NCBI RefSeq assembly: GCF_022919075.1
Contig: NZ_CP095078.1
Location: forward strand, 1,860,001-1,924,000
Length of the DNA stretch: 64,000 nucleotides
Direction of reading: 5' to 3'
Source of the DNA: Nocardioides sp. W7
GTDB taxonomy: Bacteria; Actinomycetota; Actinomycetes; Propionibacteriales; Nocardioidaceae
Part shown: positions 43,458 through 52,336 of the stretch, piece by piece
How positions within the stretch are numbered: the stretch's first letter is position 1
How the letters are laid out: every line of letters begins with the position of its first letter
Notes under the pieces: generated by a model
What the model saw: the letters and a program-made list of their open reading frames with translations, nothing else
What the model was told of the DNA's origin: nothing
Database searches by the model: none
Program-made: the position numbers and the translations under genes

Positions 43458-43678
43458 CGGTGCGCTCCCGGGGTGCCGAGGTCGCCGTCGTCCTTCTTGT
43501 CCAGCTTGTCGAGGGCGTCCTTCGCCTTGTCGGCGCCGCTGCGGATCTTGTCGGCGTGCTTGCCGCCGGTCTTCTGGTCGGCGACCGTGGCGGCCTTGTC
43601 GATGCCCTGGGAGATCTTCTCGCCGTGCTGGTCCACGGCGTCGCTCAGCTTGTGCTTGGCCTTGTCGAAGAAGCTCAT
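43454..43678 (-). CDS. MT0933/Rv0909-like small antitoxin-family protein
   Basis: 74 aa. SFFDKAKHKLSDAVDQHGEKISQGIDKAATVADQKTGGKHADKIRSGADKAKDALDKL follows the MT0933 antitoxin pattern (FLDKAK, DxKTGGKYADQI, DKAK). Highly charged amphipathic helices. In Mycobacterium the family member Rv0909 is paired with the toxin Rv0910; no such SRPBCC toxin is next to it here. It heads an operon of tiny acidic proteins and a NUDIX hydrolase. Function as an antitoxin is therefore doubtful. Confidence 0.75.
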   Translation of the reverse strand: MSFFDKAKHKLSDAVDQHGEKISQGIDKAATVADQKTGGKHADKIRSGADKAKDALDKLDKKDDGDLGTPGAHR

Positions 43679-43731
43679 CGTTCCTCCTGGTCGGTGTGCC
43701 GGTCCCGTACCCGACTTGCCACACTAGCCAC

Positions 43732-44652
43732 ATGCCCAGCGCCGTCCCGTCGCCCATCGTGGCGGTGGTCGGGGCCACCGCGTCGGGCAAGACCGCGCTC
43801 TCGCTCGACCTCGCCGAGCGACTGGGCGGCGAGGTCGTCAACACCGACGCGATGCAGGTCTACCGCGGCATGGACATCGGTACGGCGAAGCTGCCGCCCG
43901 CCGAGCGGCGCGGCATCCCGCACCACCTGCTCGACACCCACTCGATCCGCGATCCGGCGACGGTCGCGGCGTACCAGGAGTGGGCCCGGGCGGCCGTCGT
44001 GGAGCTGCGCGGGCGCGGGGCGACCCCGGTGCTGGTCGGCGGCTCGGCGCTGTACACCCGCGCGATCCTGGACCGCTTCGAGTTCCCCGGCACCGACGAG
44101 ACGGTGCGGGCCCGGCTGGAGGCGGAGCTGGCCGAGCTCGGCTCCGGTGCCCTGCACGCGCGGCTGCGCGAGGCCGACCCCGAGGCGGCCGAGCGGATCC
44201 TGGTCGAGAACGGTCGCCGGATCGTCCGCGCCCTCGAGGTCATCGAGCTGACCGGGCGGCCGTACTCCGCCTCCCTCCCCGTCCTGGAGTACGACGACCC
44301 GCGCACCGTCCAGGTCGGCGTCGACATCGACCGGCCCACGCTCGACGCCCGGATCGAGCAACGGGTCGAGGCGATGTTCGCCGGCGGGTTCGTCGCGGAG
44401 GTCGAGCGGCTGCTGGACGAGGGGCTCGCCGAGGGGCGGACCGCGTCGCGGGCGATCGGCTACCGCGAGGTGGTCGCCCTGCTGCGCGGAGAGCTGACCG
44501 AGGCCGAGGCCCGGGCGCGGACCGCCGCCGCCACCCGCCGCTTCGCGCGCCGCCAGGACGGGTGGTTCCGCAAGGACCCGCGCATCGTCTGGGTCTCCTT
44601 CGACGACCCGGACCGGGTCGAGAAGGCGCTGGCCGCGGTCGCGGCGCTCTGA
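43732..44652 (+). CDS. miaA: tRNA dimethylallyltransferase
   Basis: 306 aa from ATG 43732. IPP transferase: Walker-type VVGATASGKTALSLDLA, NTDAMQVYRGMDIGTAKLPPAERRGIPHHLLD, LVGGSALYTRAILD and TRRFARRQDGWFRKDPRI. Adds dimethylallyl to A37 of tRNAs reading UNN codons, the substrate for MiaB. In the actinobacterial order miaB-miaA-dapF-hflX, but here separated from both neighbours by inserted genes. Confidence 0.96.
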   Translation: MPSAVPSPIVAVVGATASGKTALSLDLAERLGGEVVNTDAMQVYRGMDIGTAKLPPAERRGIPHHLLDTHSIRDPATVAAYQEWARAAVVELRGRGATPVLVGGSALYTRAILDRFEFPGTDETVRARLEAELAELGSGALHARLREADPEAAERILVENGRRIVRALEVIELTGRPYSASLPVLEYDDPRTVQVGVDIDRPTLDARIEQRVEAMFAGGFVAEVERLLDEGLAEGRTASRAIGYREVVALLRGELTEAEARARTAAATRRFARRQDGWFRKDPRIVWVSFDDPDRVEKALAAVAAL

Positions 44653-44664
44653 GAGCTCGCTGTC

Positions 44665-45615
44665 TCAGCGGTCCAGCCAGGCGAACCCGAGGCCGTACCC
44701 CTCGTCGCTGCGGATGACCGTCGAGCACTCCGACTCGAGGATCGTGACCGCACGGCGGGTGCCGGTTCGGTCTTCGACCACGGCGGTGTGGGTCGGCTCG
44801 GGACCGGGCTCGCAGTCGACCGTGCCGCCTGCGATCGCGTGCAGCCCGATGCGGACCCGCTCGGCCTCCTCGCCGGTCAGCACCCGAACCTCTGGCTCGT
44901 CGTCCTCGGTCCCGAACGGCCAGGTGCAGACGATTCCGCGCACCGCCGGCAGCGGCATGATCATCGGTCTGCGCTGACCGAGGACGTAGCCGGTGTCCAG
45001 CGATGCCGACGCCCCGTCGAGGTCGACGCTGTCGGGCTCTCGTGGGTCCTCCGGACAGACGAGCGGTACGCCGCTCGGGGCGTCCACGGACTCGTCGGCG
45101 TACTGGCGCCCGAACGCCGTCATCACCGCGCCGTACACGCCGAGCGTCTCGGGGCCGCCGACCAGCGCACCGTCGCCAGCGAGCTGCCCGGCGCAGGCGG
45201 GGTCGGTGTGCCCGCCGACGGTGGCGACCCGGCCGTCGGCGTAGCCGAGCTGGACGCGGTAGGTCCGGCCCATCGACCCGTCGCACCTCGCCACCGCCGG
45301 GTTGGCGGGCGCGGACAGGTGGTGGAGGCCGGCGAGGAGGTCGAGGTGCGTGACCAGCGCGTCGGACGGCACCTCGGCGAGTGCCGTGCGCCCTTCGGGT
45401 CCGGGACAGAACCTGGCCCAGACCGGTGTCCCCTCGATGCTGTCCCGCGTGGCCTCGGCGCTCCCGAGGCACGCCTCGGGAGCGGACCCGCTGGCCGGAC
45501 CGGTCCGGCGTGCGCCCGTCGCCGGCTCGTCGGATCCCCCGGTGACCGTGCACGCCGCCGACAGCAGGCTCGCCAGTGCCAGCAGGGCCACCGCGAACCG
45601 CATCCCCCAGGTCAT
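44665..45615 (-). CDS. Putative lipoprotein of unknown function
   Basis: 316 aa from ATG 45615 (45603 also possible). Lipobox LSAAC, Thr/Gly/Ser-rich linker, then a domain with paired Cys (EACLGS, RFCPGPEG, RCDGS, DPACAGQ, VCPEDP, VCTWPF, DCEPGP, ESECST). An even Cys number suggests disulfides outside the membrane. No family recognised. Convergent with miaA, 12 bp apart. Confidence 0.65.
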   Translation of the reverse strand: MTWGMRFAVALLALASLLSAACTVTGGSDEPATGARRTGPASGSAPEACLGSAEATRDSIEGTPVWARFCPGPEGRTALAEVPSDALVTHLDLLAGLHHLSAPANPAVARCDGSMGRTYRVQLGYADGRVATVGGHTDPACAGQLAGDGALVGGPETLGVYGAVMTAFGRQYADESVDAPSGVPLVCPEDPREPDSVDLDGASASLDTGYVLGQRRPMIMPLPAVRGIVCTWPFGTEDDEPEVRVLTGEEAERVRIGLHAIAGGTVDCEPGPEPTHTAVVEDRTGTRRAVTILESECSTVIRSDEGYGLGFAWLDR

Positions 45616-45729
45616 CCGCACGTCTCTGCGACGGCGTCGAGCAGCCGGAGGTTCCCGTGCGACTTTCGTCGGGTCCGGAGCAGACCTCGGCCCGATGTCG
45701 CGTGCGGCCGAGGCGGGCAGGCTGGGGCG

Positions 45730-46719
45730 ATGGAGCAGATCGAGGAGATCCTGGGCGAGACCCGGTTGCGGGGCCGGCCGACGGTGGTGGGCGTCCGCAG
45801 CGGCGGCACGACCCGGCTGTGGAGCCACGGGGAGCTGCCGGACGGGGAGTCGTCGATCTTCGAGATCGGCTCGGTCACCAAGGTGGTGACCTCGCTGCTG
45901 CTGGCCGACCTGGTCCGCACCGGCGAGGTCGGGTACGACGACCCGGTCGCCGCGCACCTGCCCGTCGCCCCACCGGTCGTGGGCCGGCCGATCACGCTGG
46001 TCGACCTGGCCACCCACCACTCCGGCCTGCCGCGGCTGCCGGCCGGGATGCTGCTCGCGGGCCTGACGCGCGACCGCGGCAACCCCTACGCCCGGCTCGA
46101 CGACGAGCGGATGGAGCAGGCGATCCGGGAGACCCGGCCGAAGCGGCCGCCGGGCGAGCGGTTCGCGTACTCCAACTACGGAGCCGGGCTGCTCGGCTAC
46201 GCGCTCGCCCACGCCGCCGGGACGTCGTACGACGCCCTGGTCGCCGACCGCGTGGCCGGCCCGCTGGGCCTGGCGGACACCGGTGTCGCGACCCCGGCCG
46301 GACACCGCCTCGTCGAGGGGCGCAGCCGGTGGGGCAGGCGGGCCCAGCGCTGGGACCTGGCCTCGCTGGCCGGCGCGGGCGGGCTGGTCTCGACCGCGGC
46401 CGACCTGCTCGCCCTGCTCGCGCTGTGGGCACCGGATGCGACCGGCTCGCTCGCGGAGGCGGCTGCGGAGACCGCCGTACCGCGGCACCGGGCGAACGCC
46501 GTGATGGGCGTGGGCCTGGCCTGGCTGCGGATCGCGGGCGGCGAGGGGCCGGCGCGGTTCCGCTTCGCCCACGACGTGCTGTGGCACGACGGCGGCACCG
46601 GCGGGCACCGCAGCTTCGTGGCGGTGCTGCCCGAGACCGGCGACGCCGTCGTCGTGCTCTCGGCTCGGGCCCGCAGCGTCGACGGGCTCGGGCTCAGCCT
46701 GGTGCGGGCACTTCGCTGA
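45730..46719 (+). CDS. Serine hydrolase of the beta-lactamase / class C penicillin-binding fold
   Basis: 329 aa from ATG 45730. SxxK motif S48-V-T-K51 in FEIGSVTKVVTSLLLADL, YxN motif FAYSNYGAGLLGYAL, and HDGGTGG in the KTG position. No signal peptide, so probably a cytoplasmic esterase or peptidase rather than a penicillinase. Its 3' end overlaps the convergent reductase gene by 26 bp. Confidence 0.88.
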   Translation: MEQIEEILGETRLRGRPTVVGVRSGGTTRLWSHGELPDGESSIFEIGSVTKVVTSLLLADLVRTGEVGYDDPVAAHLPVAPPVVGRPITLVDLATHHSGLPRLPAGMLLAGLTRDRGNPYARLDDERMEQAIRETRPKRPPGERFAYSNYGAGLLGYALAHAAGTSYDALVADRVAGPLGLADTGVATPAGHRLVEGRSRWGRRAQRWDLASLAGAGGLVSTAADLLALLALWAPDATGSLAEAAAETAVPRHRANAVMGVGLAWLRIAGGEGPARFRFAHDVLWHDGGTGGHRSFVAVLPETGDAVVVLSARARSVDGLGLSLVRALR

Positions 46720-47278
46720 CGTCGTAGGTCAGGTGCACGGCCGCGCGGGAGACCCGGACGTCCCGCTGGACGAGCCGGTGCCGGGAGCCGGTGAAGAGCG
46801 GCGTGCCGCTGCCGAGCGCCTCGGGGGCGACGTGCAGCTGCAGTACGTCGAGCAGCCCGGCGGCCAGGCAGGAGCCGACCGTCGTGCCGCCGCCCATCAC
46901 GTAGACGTCCGCGTCGCCCGCGGCCTCCCGGGCGGCGGCGACGGCAGCAGCCGGGCCGGAGGTGACGAAGGAGAAGTCGTGGGTCGCGGCGAGCCGCACC
47001 TCCTCGGGGAGGCTGCTCGTGACCACGACGAAGGGCGGTCGGGCGTCCTCGCGGGCGCCGTACCCGAGCCCGTCCTGCCAGCCGTGCGGCCCGTCGACGA
47101 CGTCGAAGGTGCCCCGGCCCATCACCACCGCCCCGGCCCCGGCGACCGACGCGAGCACGGCGGCGTCGACCGGGTCGTCGCTGACCAGGGCCCAGGCGTG
47201 CAGGGCCTCCACGCCGTCGCCCGCTCCGTCGACGAACCCGTCCAGCGAGACCGTGATGTCCCCGATGATCCTGCTCAT
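46694..47278 (-). CDS. Dihydrofolate reductase-like protein (RibD C-terminal domain family)
   Basis: 194 aa. ITVSLDGFVDGAGDGVEALHAWALV start, VVMGRGTFDV, FVVVTSSLPEE, DVYVMGGGTTVGSCLAAGLLDVLQLHVAPEALGSG: the NADPH-binding reductase fold shared by DHFR and RibD. Family members are common in actinobacteria with unknown substrates. Divergent from the AraC-DinB regulator; a second family member is 1 kb away. Confidence 0.85.
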   Translation of the reverse strand: MSRIIGDITVSLDGFVDGAGDGVEALHAWALVSDDPVDAAVLASVAGAGAVVMGRGTFDVVDGPHGWQDGLGYGAREDARPPFVVVTSSLPEEVRLAATHDFSFVTSGPAAAVAAAREAAGDADVYVMGGGTTVGSCLAAGLLDVLQLHVAPEALGSGTPLFTGSRHRLVQRDVRVSRAAVHLTYDVSEVPAPG

Positions 47279-47300
47279 GACCGGACCGACCCGGACCGGC

Positions 47301-47340
47301 CTCCGAACTCATCGGAGCAAGATCGGTCGGGCGCCGACCG
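47301..47340. promoter_or_regulatory. Two inverted repeats in a divergent promoter
   Basis: CTCCGA-N5-TCGGAG (47301-47317) and CGGTCGG-GCG-CCGACCG (47324-47340) are perfect inverted repeats in the 86-bp spacer between the reductase and the AraC-DinB regulator. They are likely binding sites for that regulator. Confidence 0.5.
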
Positions 47341-47364
47341 GTCGATCGGCGCGAGACTGGAGCC

Positions 47365-48288
47365 ATGACCGAGACGGGTGCCGGGCGGGACCGGCTGCGG
47401 GAGCTGCTCGACGCGGTCCTCGACGAGGACCATCGCACGCTGGAGGAGATGGCGGGCGGGGCGTACGCGTCGCCGTACCACTTCAGCCGCCAGCTCAGCC
47501 GGGGCGCCGGTGAGCCGCCGGTGGCGATGCGACGTCGGGTGATGCTGGAACGGGCCGCCTGGCAGCTGCGGCAGGGCAGCTCGGTCACCGACGCAGCCTT
47601 CGCCGCGGGCTACGAGAGCGTCGAGGGGTTCAGCCGCGCGTTCCAGCGGGCGTACGGCGAGCCGCCCGGGTCCGTCCCGCGGGACGCCGGACCGCACTGG
47701 CTGCCGGCCCCGAACGGCATCCACTTCCATCCGCCCACCTCGCTCTGGGTCGAGGGGACGGCCCGCCCGGCGGCCGGTGAGGTGAGCGCGCTGCTGGTCG
47801 AGCACGACCTCGACGACACCCGCGAGCTGCTGGAGCTGGCCAAGGGTCTCGACGAGCACGCCTACCGCGACGCCCGGCTGCCCGGCCACGCCCCACTCGG
47901 TTTCGACGGCCCCGACGAGTCGCTCGCCCAGCTGCTCGGCCACCTGGTCGGCACCAAGGAGCTCTGGCTCGCCTCGATCGAGGGGCGCGACGTCCCGCCG
48001 CCGGGTGCCGACGACGTGCCGGCCCTGCTGGAGCGGCACGACGCCGTGGCGCCGCGCTGGCTGGCGATGGTCCGGGACGTGGACCGCCGCCGAGCCTGGG
48101 GCGACCGACTCGTCGACGCGCTGTGCGAGCCGCCCGAGAGCTTCGTGCTCGCCAGCGTGCTCGCGCACGTGCTGACCTACTCCGCCCACCGGCGCCTGCT
48201 GGCCCGGCACCTGCTCGGCGCGGCTGCGGCCTGGCCGGAGGGCGATCCCATCACCTGGCTTCAGCGACGGACCGGAGGACAACCGTGA
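47365..48288 (+). CDS. AraC-type HTH fused to a DinB-like domain
   Basis: 307 aa. N-terminal AraC double HTH (LEEMAGGAYASPYHFSRQLSRGAGEPPVAMRRRVMLERAAWQLRQGSSVTDAAFAAGYESVEGFSRAFQRAYGEPP), then a four-helix DinB-like domain (LVEHDLDDTRELLELAKGLDEHAY... SLAQLLGHLVGTKELWLASIEG) with His residues that could bind metal. The order HTH first, sensor second, is reversed from classical AraC. Its stop overlaps the GTG of the downstream reductase. Confidence 0.85.
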   Translation: MTETGAGRDRLRELLDAVLDEDHRTLEEMAGGAYASPYHFSRQLSRGAGEPPVAMRRRVMLERAAWQLRQGSSVTDAAFAAGYESVEGFSRAFQRAYGEPPGSVPRDAGPHWLPAPNGIHFHPPTSLWVEGTARPAAGEVSALLVEHDLDDTRELLELAKGLDEHAYRDARLPGHAPLGFDGPDESLAQLLGHLVGTKELWLASIEGRDVPPPGADDVPALLERHDAVAPRWLAMVRDVDRRRAWGDRLVDALCEPPESFVLASVLAHVLTYSAHRRLLARHLLGAAAAWPEGDPITWLQRRTGGQP

Positions 48289-48824
48289 CGACCACCTTCT
48301 ACACCGCCACCACGATCGACGGGTTCATCGCCGACGCGCAGGACGGCCTCGACTGGCTGCTCACCCAGCCCCAGGACGAGGGCGGCGCGATGAACTACGA
48401 CGACTTCATCCGCGACGTCGGCGCGATCGTGATGGGGCGCACGACGTACGAGTGGGTCCGCGACCACCTCGAGAAGACCGGCGAGGCCTGGTACTACGAC
48501 ATGCCGGCCTGGGTGCTGACCCACGCCGACCTGCCGGGCATCGAGGGGGCCGACGTCCGGTTCGCCCAGGGCGACGTGCGCGCGATCCACGCCGAGATGG
48601 CCGAGGCAGCGGGGAAGAAGGACCTGTGGGTCGTCGGCGGCGGTGACCTGGCGGCGCAGTTCGCGGCCGCCGGGCTGCTCGACGAGATCGTGCTCTCGAT
48701 CGCGCCGGTCACCCTCGGCGCCGGGCGGCCGCTGTTCACGCAGCCGTTCGACCTGAAGCTGGTCGAGCACGGCGTCAACGGCGCGTTCCTCTGCGCGCGC
48801 TACGAGGTCGTGGGTCCGCGCTGA
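48285..48824 (+). CDS. Dihydrofolate reductase-like protein (RibD C-terminal domain family)
   Basis: 179 aa from GTG 48285 (GGAGGA 5 bp upstream), overlapping the regulator (GTGA). TFYTATTIDGFIADAQDGLDWLLTQPQ, AIVMGRTTYEWVRDHLEKTGEAWYYDMPAWVLTH and LWVVGGGDLAAQFAAAGLLDEIVLSIAPVTLGAGRPLF are the family hallmarks. Together with the reductase at 46694-47278 it brackets the AraC-DinB regulator, which probably controls both. Confidence 0.88.
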   Translation: MTTTFYTATTIDGFIADAQDGLDWLLTQPQDEGGAMNYDDFIRDVGAIVMGRTTYEWVRDHLEKTGEAWYYDMPAWVLTHADLPGIEGADVRFAQGDVRAIHAEMAEAAGKKDLWVVGGGDLAAQFAAAGLLDEIVLSIAPVTLGAGRPLFTQPFDLKLVEHGVNGAFLCARYEVVGPR

Positions 48825-48867
48825 TCGGGTACCGGAGCGGCGACCACCCCGCTCGGGAGGAAAACCC

Positions 48868-50682
48868 ATGCACCTTCGGCGCGTCCCAGCCGTCCTGCTC
48901 GCCCTCGCCCTGCCCGCGGCCACCCTGGCCGTGAGCAGCGCAGCTCCCGCCGGGGCGGCCCCGCCGAAGAAACCCACCGCCCGCGGCTCCGGCGGCGCCG
49001 TCTCGTCGGTCGATCCCTACGCCACCCGCGTCGGCCTGCGGGTCCTCAAGGCCGGTGGCAACGCCGTCGACGCCGCCGTCGCGACGGCGGCCGCGCTCGG
49101 GGTCACCGAGCCGTACAGCGCCGGCATCGGAGGCGGTGGCTACTTCGTCGTGTACGACGCCAAGTCCGGCAGGGTCCGCACCATCGACGGCCGCGAGACC
49201 GCCCCGAAGGCGATGCCGCGCGACGCGTTCATCAACCCGACGACGGGCGACCCCTACACCTTCACTCCCGACCTGGTGACGAGCGGCGTCTCGGTCGGCG
49301 TGCCCGGCACGCCCGCCACCTGGCAGCGCGCCCTGGACCGCTGGGGCACCTGGTCGCTGGCCGAGACGCTCGCCCCGGCGACCCGGATCGCCCGCAAGGG
49401 CTTCCGGGTGGACCGGACCTTCCGCCAGCAGACGCTCGACAACGAGGTCCGGTTCAACGCCTTCCGGTCCACCAAGCGGCTCTTCCTCCGAGGCGGGGAC
49501 GCCCCGCGGATCGGCTCGACCTTCCGCAACCGCGACCTCGCCGAGACCTACCGGCTCCTCGCCCGGCGCGGCACCGACGCGTTCTACGAGGGGGCTCTGG
49601 CCCGGCAGATCGCCCGCACCGTCCGCAAGCCCCCGAAGACCCGCGACACCACGCTCCCGGTGCCGCGGGGCTACCTGACCGCCCGCGACCTGAAGCGCTA
49701 CCGCACCGTCGATGGCCGGGCCACCAAGGTCGCCTACCGCGGCTACCAGGTGCACGGCATGCCGCCGTCGTCCAGCGGCGGCTCCACGGTCGGCGAGGCG
49801 CTGAACATCCTCGAGGGCACCGACCTGGGCGAGCTCGCCCGGCCCGCCGCGCTGCACCACTACCTGGAGGCCAGCGCGCTCGCGTTCGCCGACCGGGGCA
49901 AGTACGTCGGCGACCCGCGGTTCACCAAGGTCCCGATCCGGCACCTGCTGAGCCAGAAGTACGCCCGCGAGCGGGCCTGCGCGATCGACCCGGCGCGGGC
50001 GATGGCCAAGCCGACCGCGGCGGGTGACGTGCGGTCGTACGACGGGAAGTGCGCCGCGGCGCCCAGGACGGCCGCGTCGGCCGAGGACACCGAGAACGTC
50101 TCGACGACCAACCTCACCGTGGTCGACAAGTGGGGCAACGTCGTCGAGTACACGCTCACCATCGAGCAGACCGGTGGCTCCGGGATCGTCGTGCCGGGGC
50201 GCGGGTTCCTGCTCAACAACGAGCTGACCGACTTCTCCACCGAGTACGTCGCCGACGACCCGAACCGGATCCAGCCCGGCAAGCGCCCGCGCTCGTCGAT
50301 GTCGCCGACGATCGTGACCAAGCGGGGCAAGCCGGTCCTCGCGCTCGGCTCACCCGGTGGCTCGACCATCATCACGACGGTGCTGCAGATGCTGGTCAAC
50401 CGGCTCGACCTCGGCATGAGCCTGCCGCAGGCCATCGCCGCCCCGCGGGCCGCGCAGCGCAACACCGCCAACGTGACGGCCGAGCCGGCGTTCCTGCAGC
50501 GGTACGGCGACGCGCTGACGGCGTACGGCCACACCCTGGTGCCCGCGGGTGACGCGTTCACCAGCGCGGCCGAGATCGGCGCGGCGACGGCGATCGGGAT
50601 CCGCGGCCGCCGCCTGATCGCGGTGGCCGAGCCGGTTCGGCGCGGTGGCGGCGCGGCCGGAGTGGTCAAGCCCCGGAAGTGA
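48868..50682 (+). CDS. ggt: Secreted gamma-glutamyltranspeptidase
   Basis: 604 aa from ATG 48868 with GGGAGGAAA 5 bp upstream. Signal peptide ending near APAGAA. The Ntn-hydrolase precursor self-cleaves before a Thr near residue 413 (NVSTTNLTVVDKWGNVVEYT), giving large and small subunits; LNNELTDFS and RPRSSMSPTIV then GSPGGSTIITTVLQML are conserved GGT motifs. Acts outside the cell on glutathione-like gamma-glutamyl compounds. Confidence 0.95.
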   Translation: MHLRRVPAVLLALALPAATLAVSSAAPAGAAPPKKPTARGSGGAVSSVDPYATRVGLRVLKAGGNAVDAAVATAAALGVTEPYSAGIGGGGYFVVYDAKSGRVRTIDGRETAPKAMPRDAFINPTTGDPYTFTPDLVTSGVSVGVPGTPATWQRALDRWGTWSLAETLAPATRIARKGFRVDRTFRQQTLDNEVRFNAFRSTKRLFLRGGDAPRIGSTFRNRDLAETYRLLARRGTDAFYEGALARQIARTVRKPPKTRDTTLPVPRGYLTARDLKRYRTVDGRATKVAYRGYQVHGMPPSSSGGSTVGEALNILEGTDLGELARPAALHHYLEASALAFADRGKYVGDPRFTKVPIRHLLSQKYARERACAIDPARAMAKPTAAGDVRSYDGKCAAAPRTAASAEDTENVSTTNLTVVDKWGNVVEYTLTIEQTGGSGIVVPGRGFLLNNELTDFSTEYVADDPNRIQPGKRPRSSMSPTIVTKRGKPVLALGSPGGSTIITTVLQMLVNRLDLGMSLPQAIAAPRAAQRNTANVTAEPAFLQRYGDALTAYGHTLVPAGDAFTSAAEIGAATAIGIRGRRLIAVAEPVRRGGGAAGVVKPRK

Positions 50683-50719
50683 CGCGCGGCGGTCGGCGCC
50701 CCCACGTATCGTCTGGGGG

Positions 50720-51361
50720 GTGTCGACCGCTGCCGCCTGGACCGAGATCACCACCGTCGGCGCGCTCGTCGACCTGCTCGGGGTCCCGAGCGACCGGGCC
50801 CGCGACAAGACCCGCCGGGCCCTGCTGCCGGTCGACCGCGACTGGCTGGCCGCTTCGCCGTTCTGCGTGCTGGCGACGGCCGCGGCGACCGGCGAGTGTG
50901 ACGCCTCCCCGAAGGGCGACCCGCCCGGGTCGCTGGTGCACGTCATCGACGACACGACGATCGCGCTGGCCGAGCGACCCGGCAACAGGCGTGCCGACGG
51001 CTACCAGAACATCCTGCAGAACCCCCACGTCGGGCTGAACTTCTTCATCCCCGGCCGAGGCGACACCCTGCGCGTCAACGGACGCGCCCGGCTGGTCGGC
51101 GACGCGCCGTTCTTCGACGAGATGGTCGTGAAGGGCCACCGGCCGATCCTGGCCGTGGTCGTCGAGATCGACGAGCTGTTCTTCCACTGCGCCAAGGCGT
51201 TCCTGCGCTCCGGGCTGTGGCAGCCCGAGACCTGGGACCCGGAGGGGAAGGTGCCGCGCCGCGCGCTGGTCACCCAGGAGATCGAGCCGAACGGGATGAC
51301 CCTCGAGCAGCTCGACGCGTACTACTCGCCCGAGACCTACGCCAAGGGTCTCTATGCCTGA
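50720..51361 (+). CDS. Pyridoxamine 5'-phosphate oxidase-family protein (MSMEG_1061-like)
   Basis: 213 aa from GTG 50720; TATCGT at 50707-50712 would make the message leaderless at this codon. Split-barrel flavin-binding pattern: FCVLATAAATGECDASPKGDPPGSLVHVIDDTTIALAERPGNRRADGYQNILQNPHVGLNFFIPGRGDTLRVNGRARLV. FMN- or F420-dependent oxidoreductase of unknown substrate. Its 3' end overlaps dapF by 8 bp. Confidence 0.85.
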   Translation: MSTAAAWTEITTVGALVDLLGVPSDRARDKTRRALLPVDRDWLAASPFCVLATAAATGECDASPKGDPPGSLVHVIDDTTIALAERPGNRRADGYQNILQNPHVGLNFFIPGRGDTLRVNGRARLVGDAPFFDEMVVKGHRPILAVVVEIDELFFHCAKAFLRSGLWQPETWDPEGKVPRRALVTQEIEPNGMTLEQLDAYYSPETYAKGLYA

Positions 51362-52214
51362 CACCTACGAGTTCCTGAAGGGCCACGGCACCGAGAACGA
51401 CTTCGTGCTGCTGCCCGATCACGACGGCAGCGTGCACGGCGATCTCGACCCCGCGCGGGTGCGCGCGCTGTGCGACCGACGGGCCGGCATCGGCGGTGAC
51501 GGGGTGCTCCGGGTCGTGCGGACGGCGTCGTACGCCGAGGCGGCGTCGTACGTCCCGGAGGGCGCGGCCGAGTGGTTCATGGACTACCGCAACTCCGACG
51601 GCTCGGTCTCGGAGATGTGCGGCAACGGCATCCGGGTCTTCGCCCGCCACCTGGTGGAGGAGGGACTGGCCGACCCGTCCGCGCCCATCCCGGTTGGCAC
51701 CCGCGACGGCATCAAGGTGCTGCAGGTCGACGGCGACCTGGTGACCGCCGACATGGGCGTCCCGCGGGTGCTGGGGGAGACCCCGGTGTCGGTGGGGCCG
51801 TCCGCCTGGACGGCGCGCCACGTCGACCTGGGCAACCCGCACGCAGTGGCGTTCGTGACCTCGCTCGACGACGCCGGGCCGCTCCTCGAGGCACCGGACC
51901 ACGACCCGGCGGTCTACCCGCACGGCGTCAACGTCGAGTTCGTCGTCGACCGGGGTGAGCGGCACGTCGCGATGCGGGTGCACGAGCGCGGCTCGGGCGA
52001 GACCCGGTCCTGCGGCACCGGCGCCTGCGCGGTGATGGTCGCCGCCGCGATCCGCGACGGGGTCGTCGGCTCCGGGGACGACGCGCCCGCCACCGACACG
52101 GCGTACACCGTCGACGTCCCCGGCGGCACGCTCACCGTGACCTGGACCGCCGCCAACCGGGTGCTCCTGACGGGGCCCGCGGTGGTCGTCGCGCGGGGAG
52201 TGACCTCGCTGTAG
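51354..52214 (+). CDS. dapF: Diaminopimelate epimerase
   Basis: 286 aa from ATG 51354. Interconverts LL- and meso-diaminopimelate for lysine and peptidoglycan synthesis without cofactor, using two Cys: the first in SEMCGNGIRVFARHL, the second in RSCGTGACAVMVAAAI. GHGTENDFVLLPD is the usual start. Overlaps the PPOX-family gene upstream. Confidence 0.96.
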   Translation: MPDTYEFLKGHGTENDFVLLPDHDGSVHGDLDPARVRALCDRRAGIGGDGVLRVVRTASYAEAASYVPEGAAEWFMDYRNSDGSVSEMCGNGIRVFARHLVEEGLADPSAPIPVGTRDGIKVLQVDGDLVTADMGVPRVLGETPVSVGPSAWTARHVDLGNPHAVAFVTSLDDAGPLLEAPDHDPAVYPHGVNVEFVVDRGERHVAMRVHERGSGETRSCGTGACAVMVAAAIRDGVVGSGDDAPATDTAYTVDVPGGTLTVTWTAANRVLLTGPAVVVARGVTSL

Positions 52215-52300
52215 GGGATGTCCGCGGGGATCACCACGGCCGAGAACGTCAGGCTCTCCCCGAGAAGTACGACGGCCTGCCGATCCAGGTCCCGAACCGT

Positions 52301-52315
52301 GACAGCGACGCTGTC
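52301..52315. promoter_or_regulatory. Inverted repeat before the SDR gene
   Basis: GACAGC-GAC-GCTGTC, a perfect 6-3-6 inverted repeat, 22 bp before the SDR start, followed by TATGCT (52324-52329), a reasonable -10 ending 7 bp before the ATG. Candidate operator overlapping the promoter. Confidence 0.45.
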
Positions 52316-52336
52316 GCAATCGCTATGCTCCGACCC

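Noticed and set aside
43454..43678. Toxin-antitoxin module
   Set aside because: The MT0933-like protein matches an antitoxin family, but no SRPBCC or other toxin gene adjoins it; the neighbours are disordered mini-proteins and a NUDIX hydrolase.
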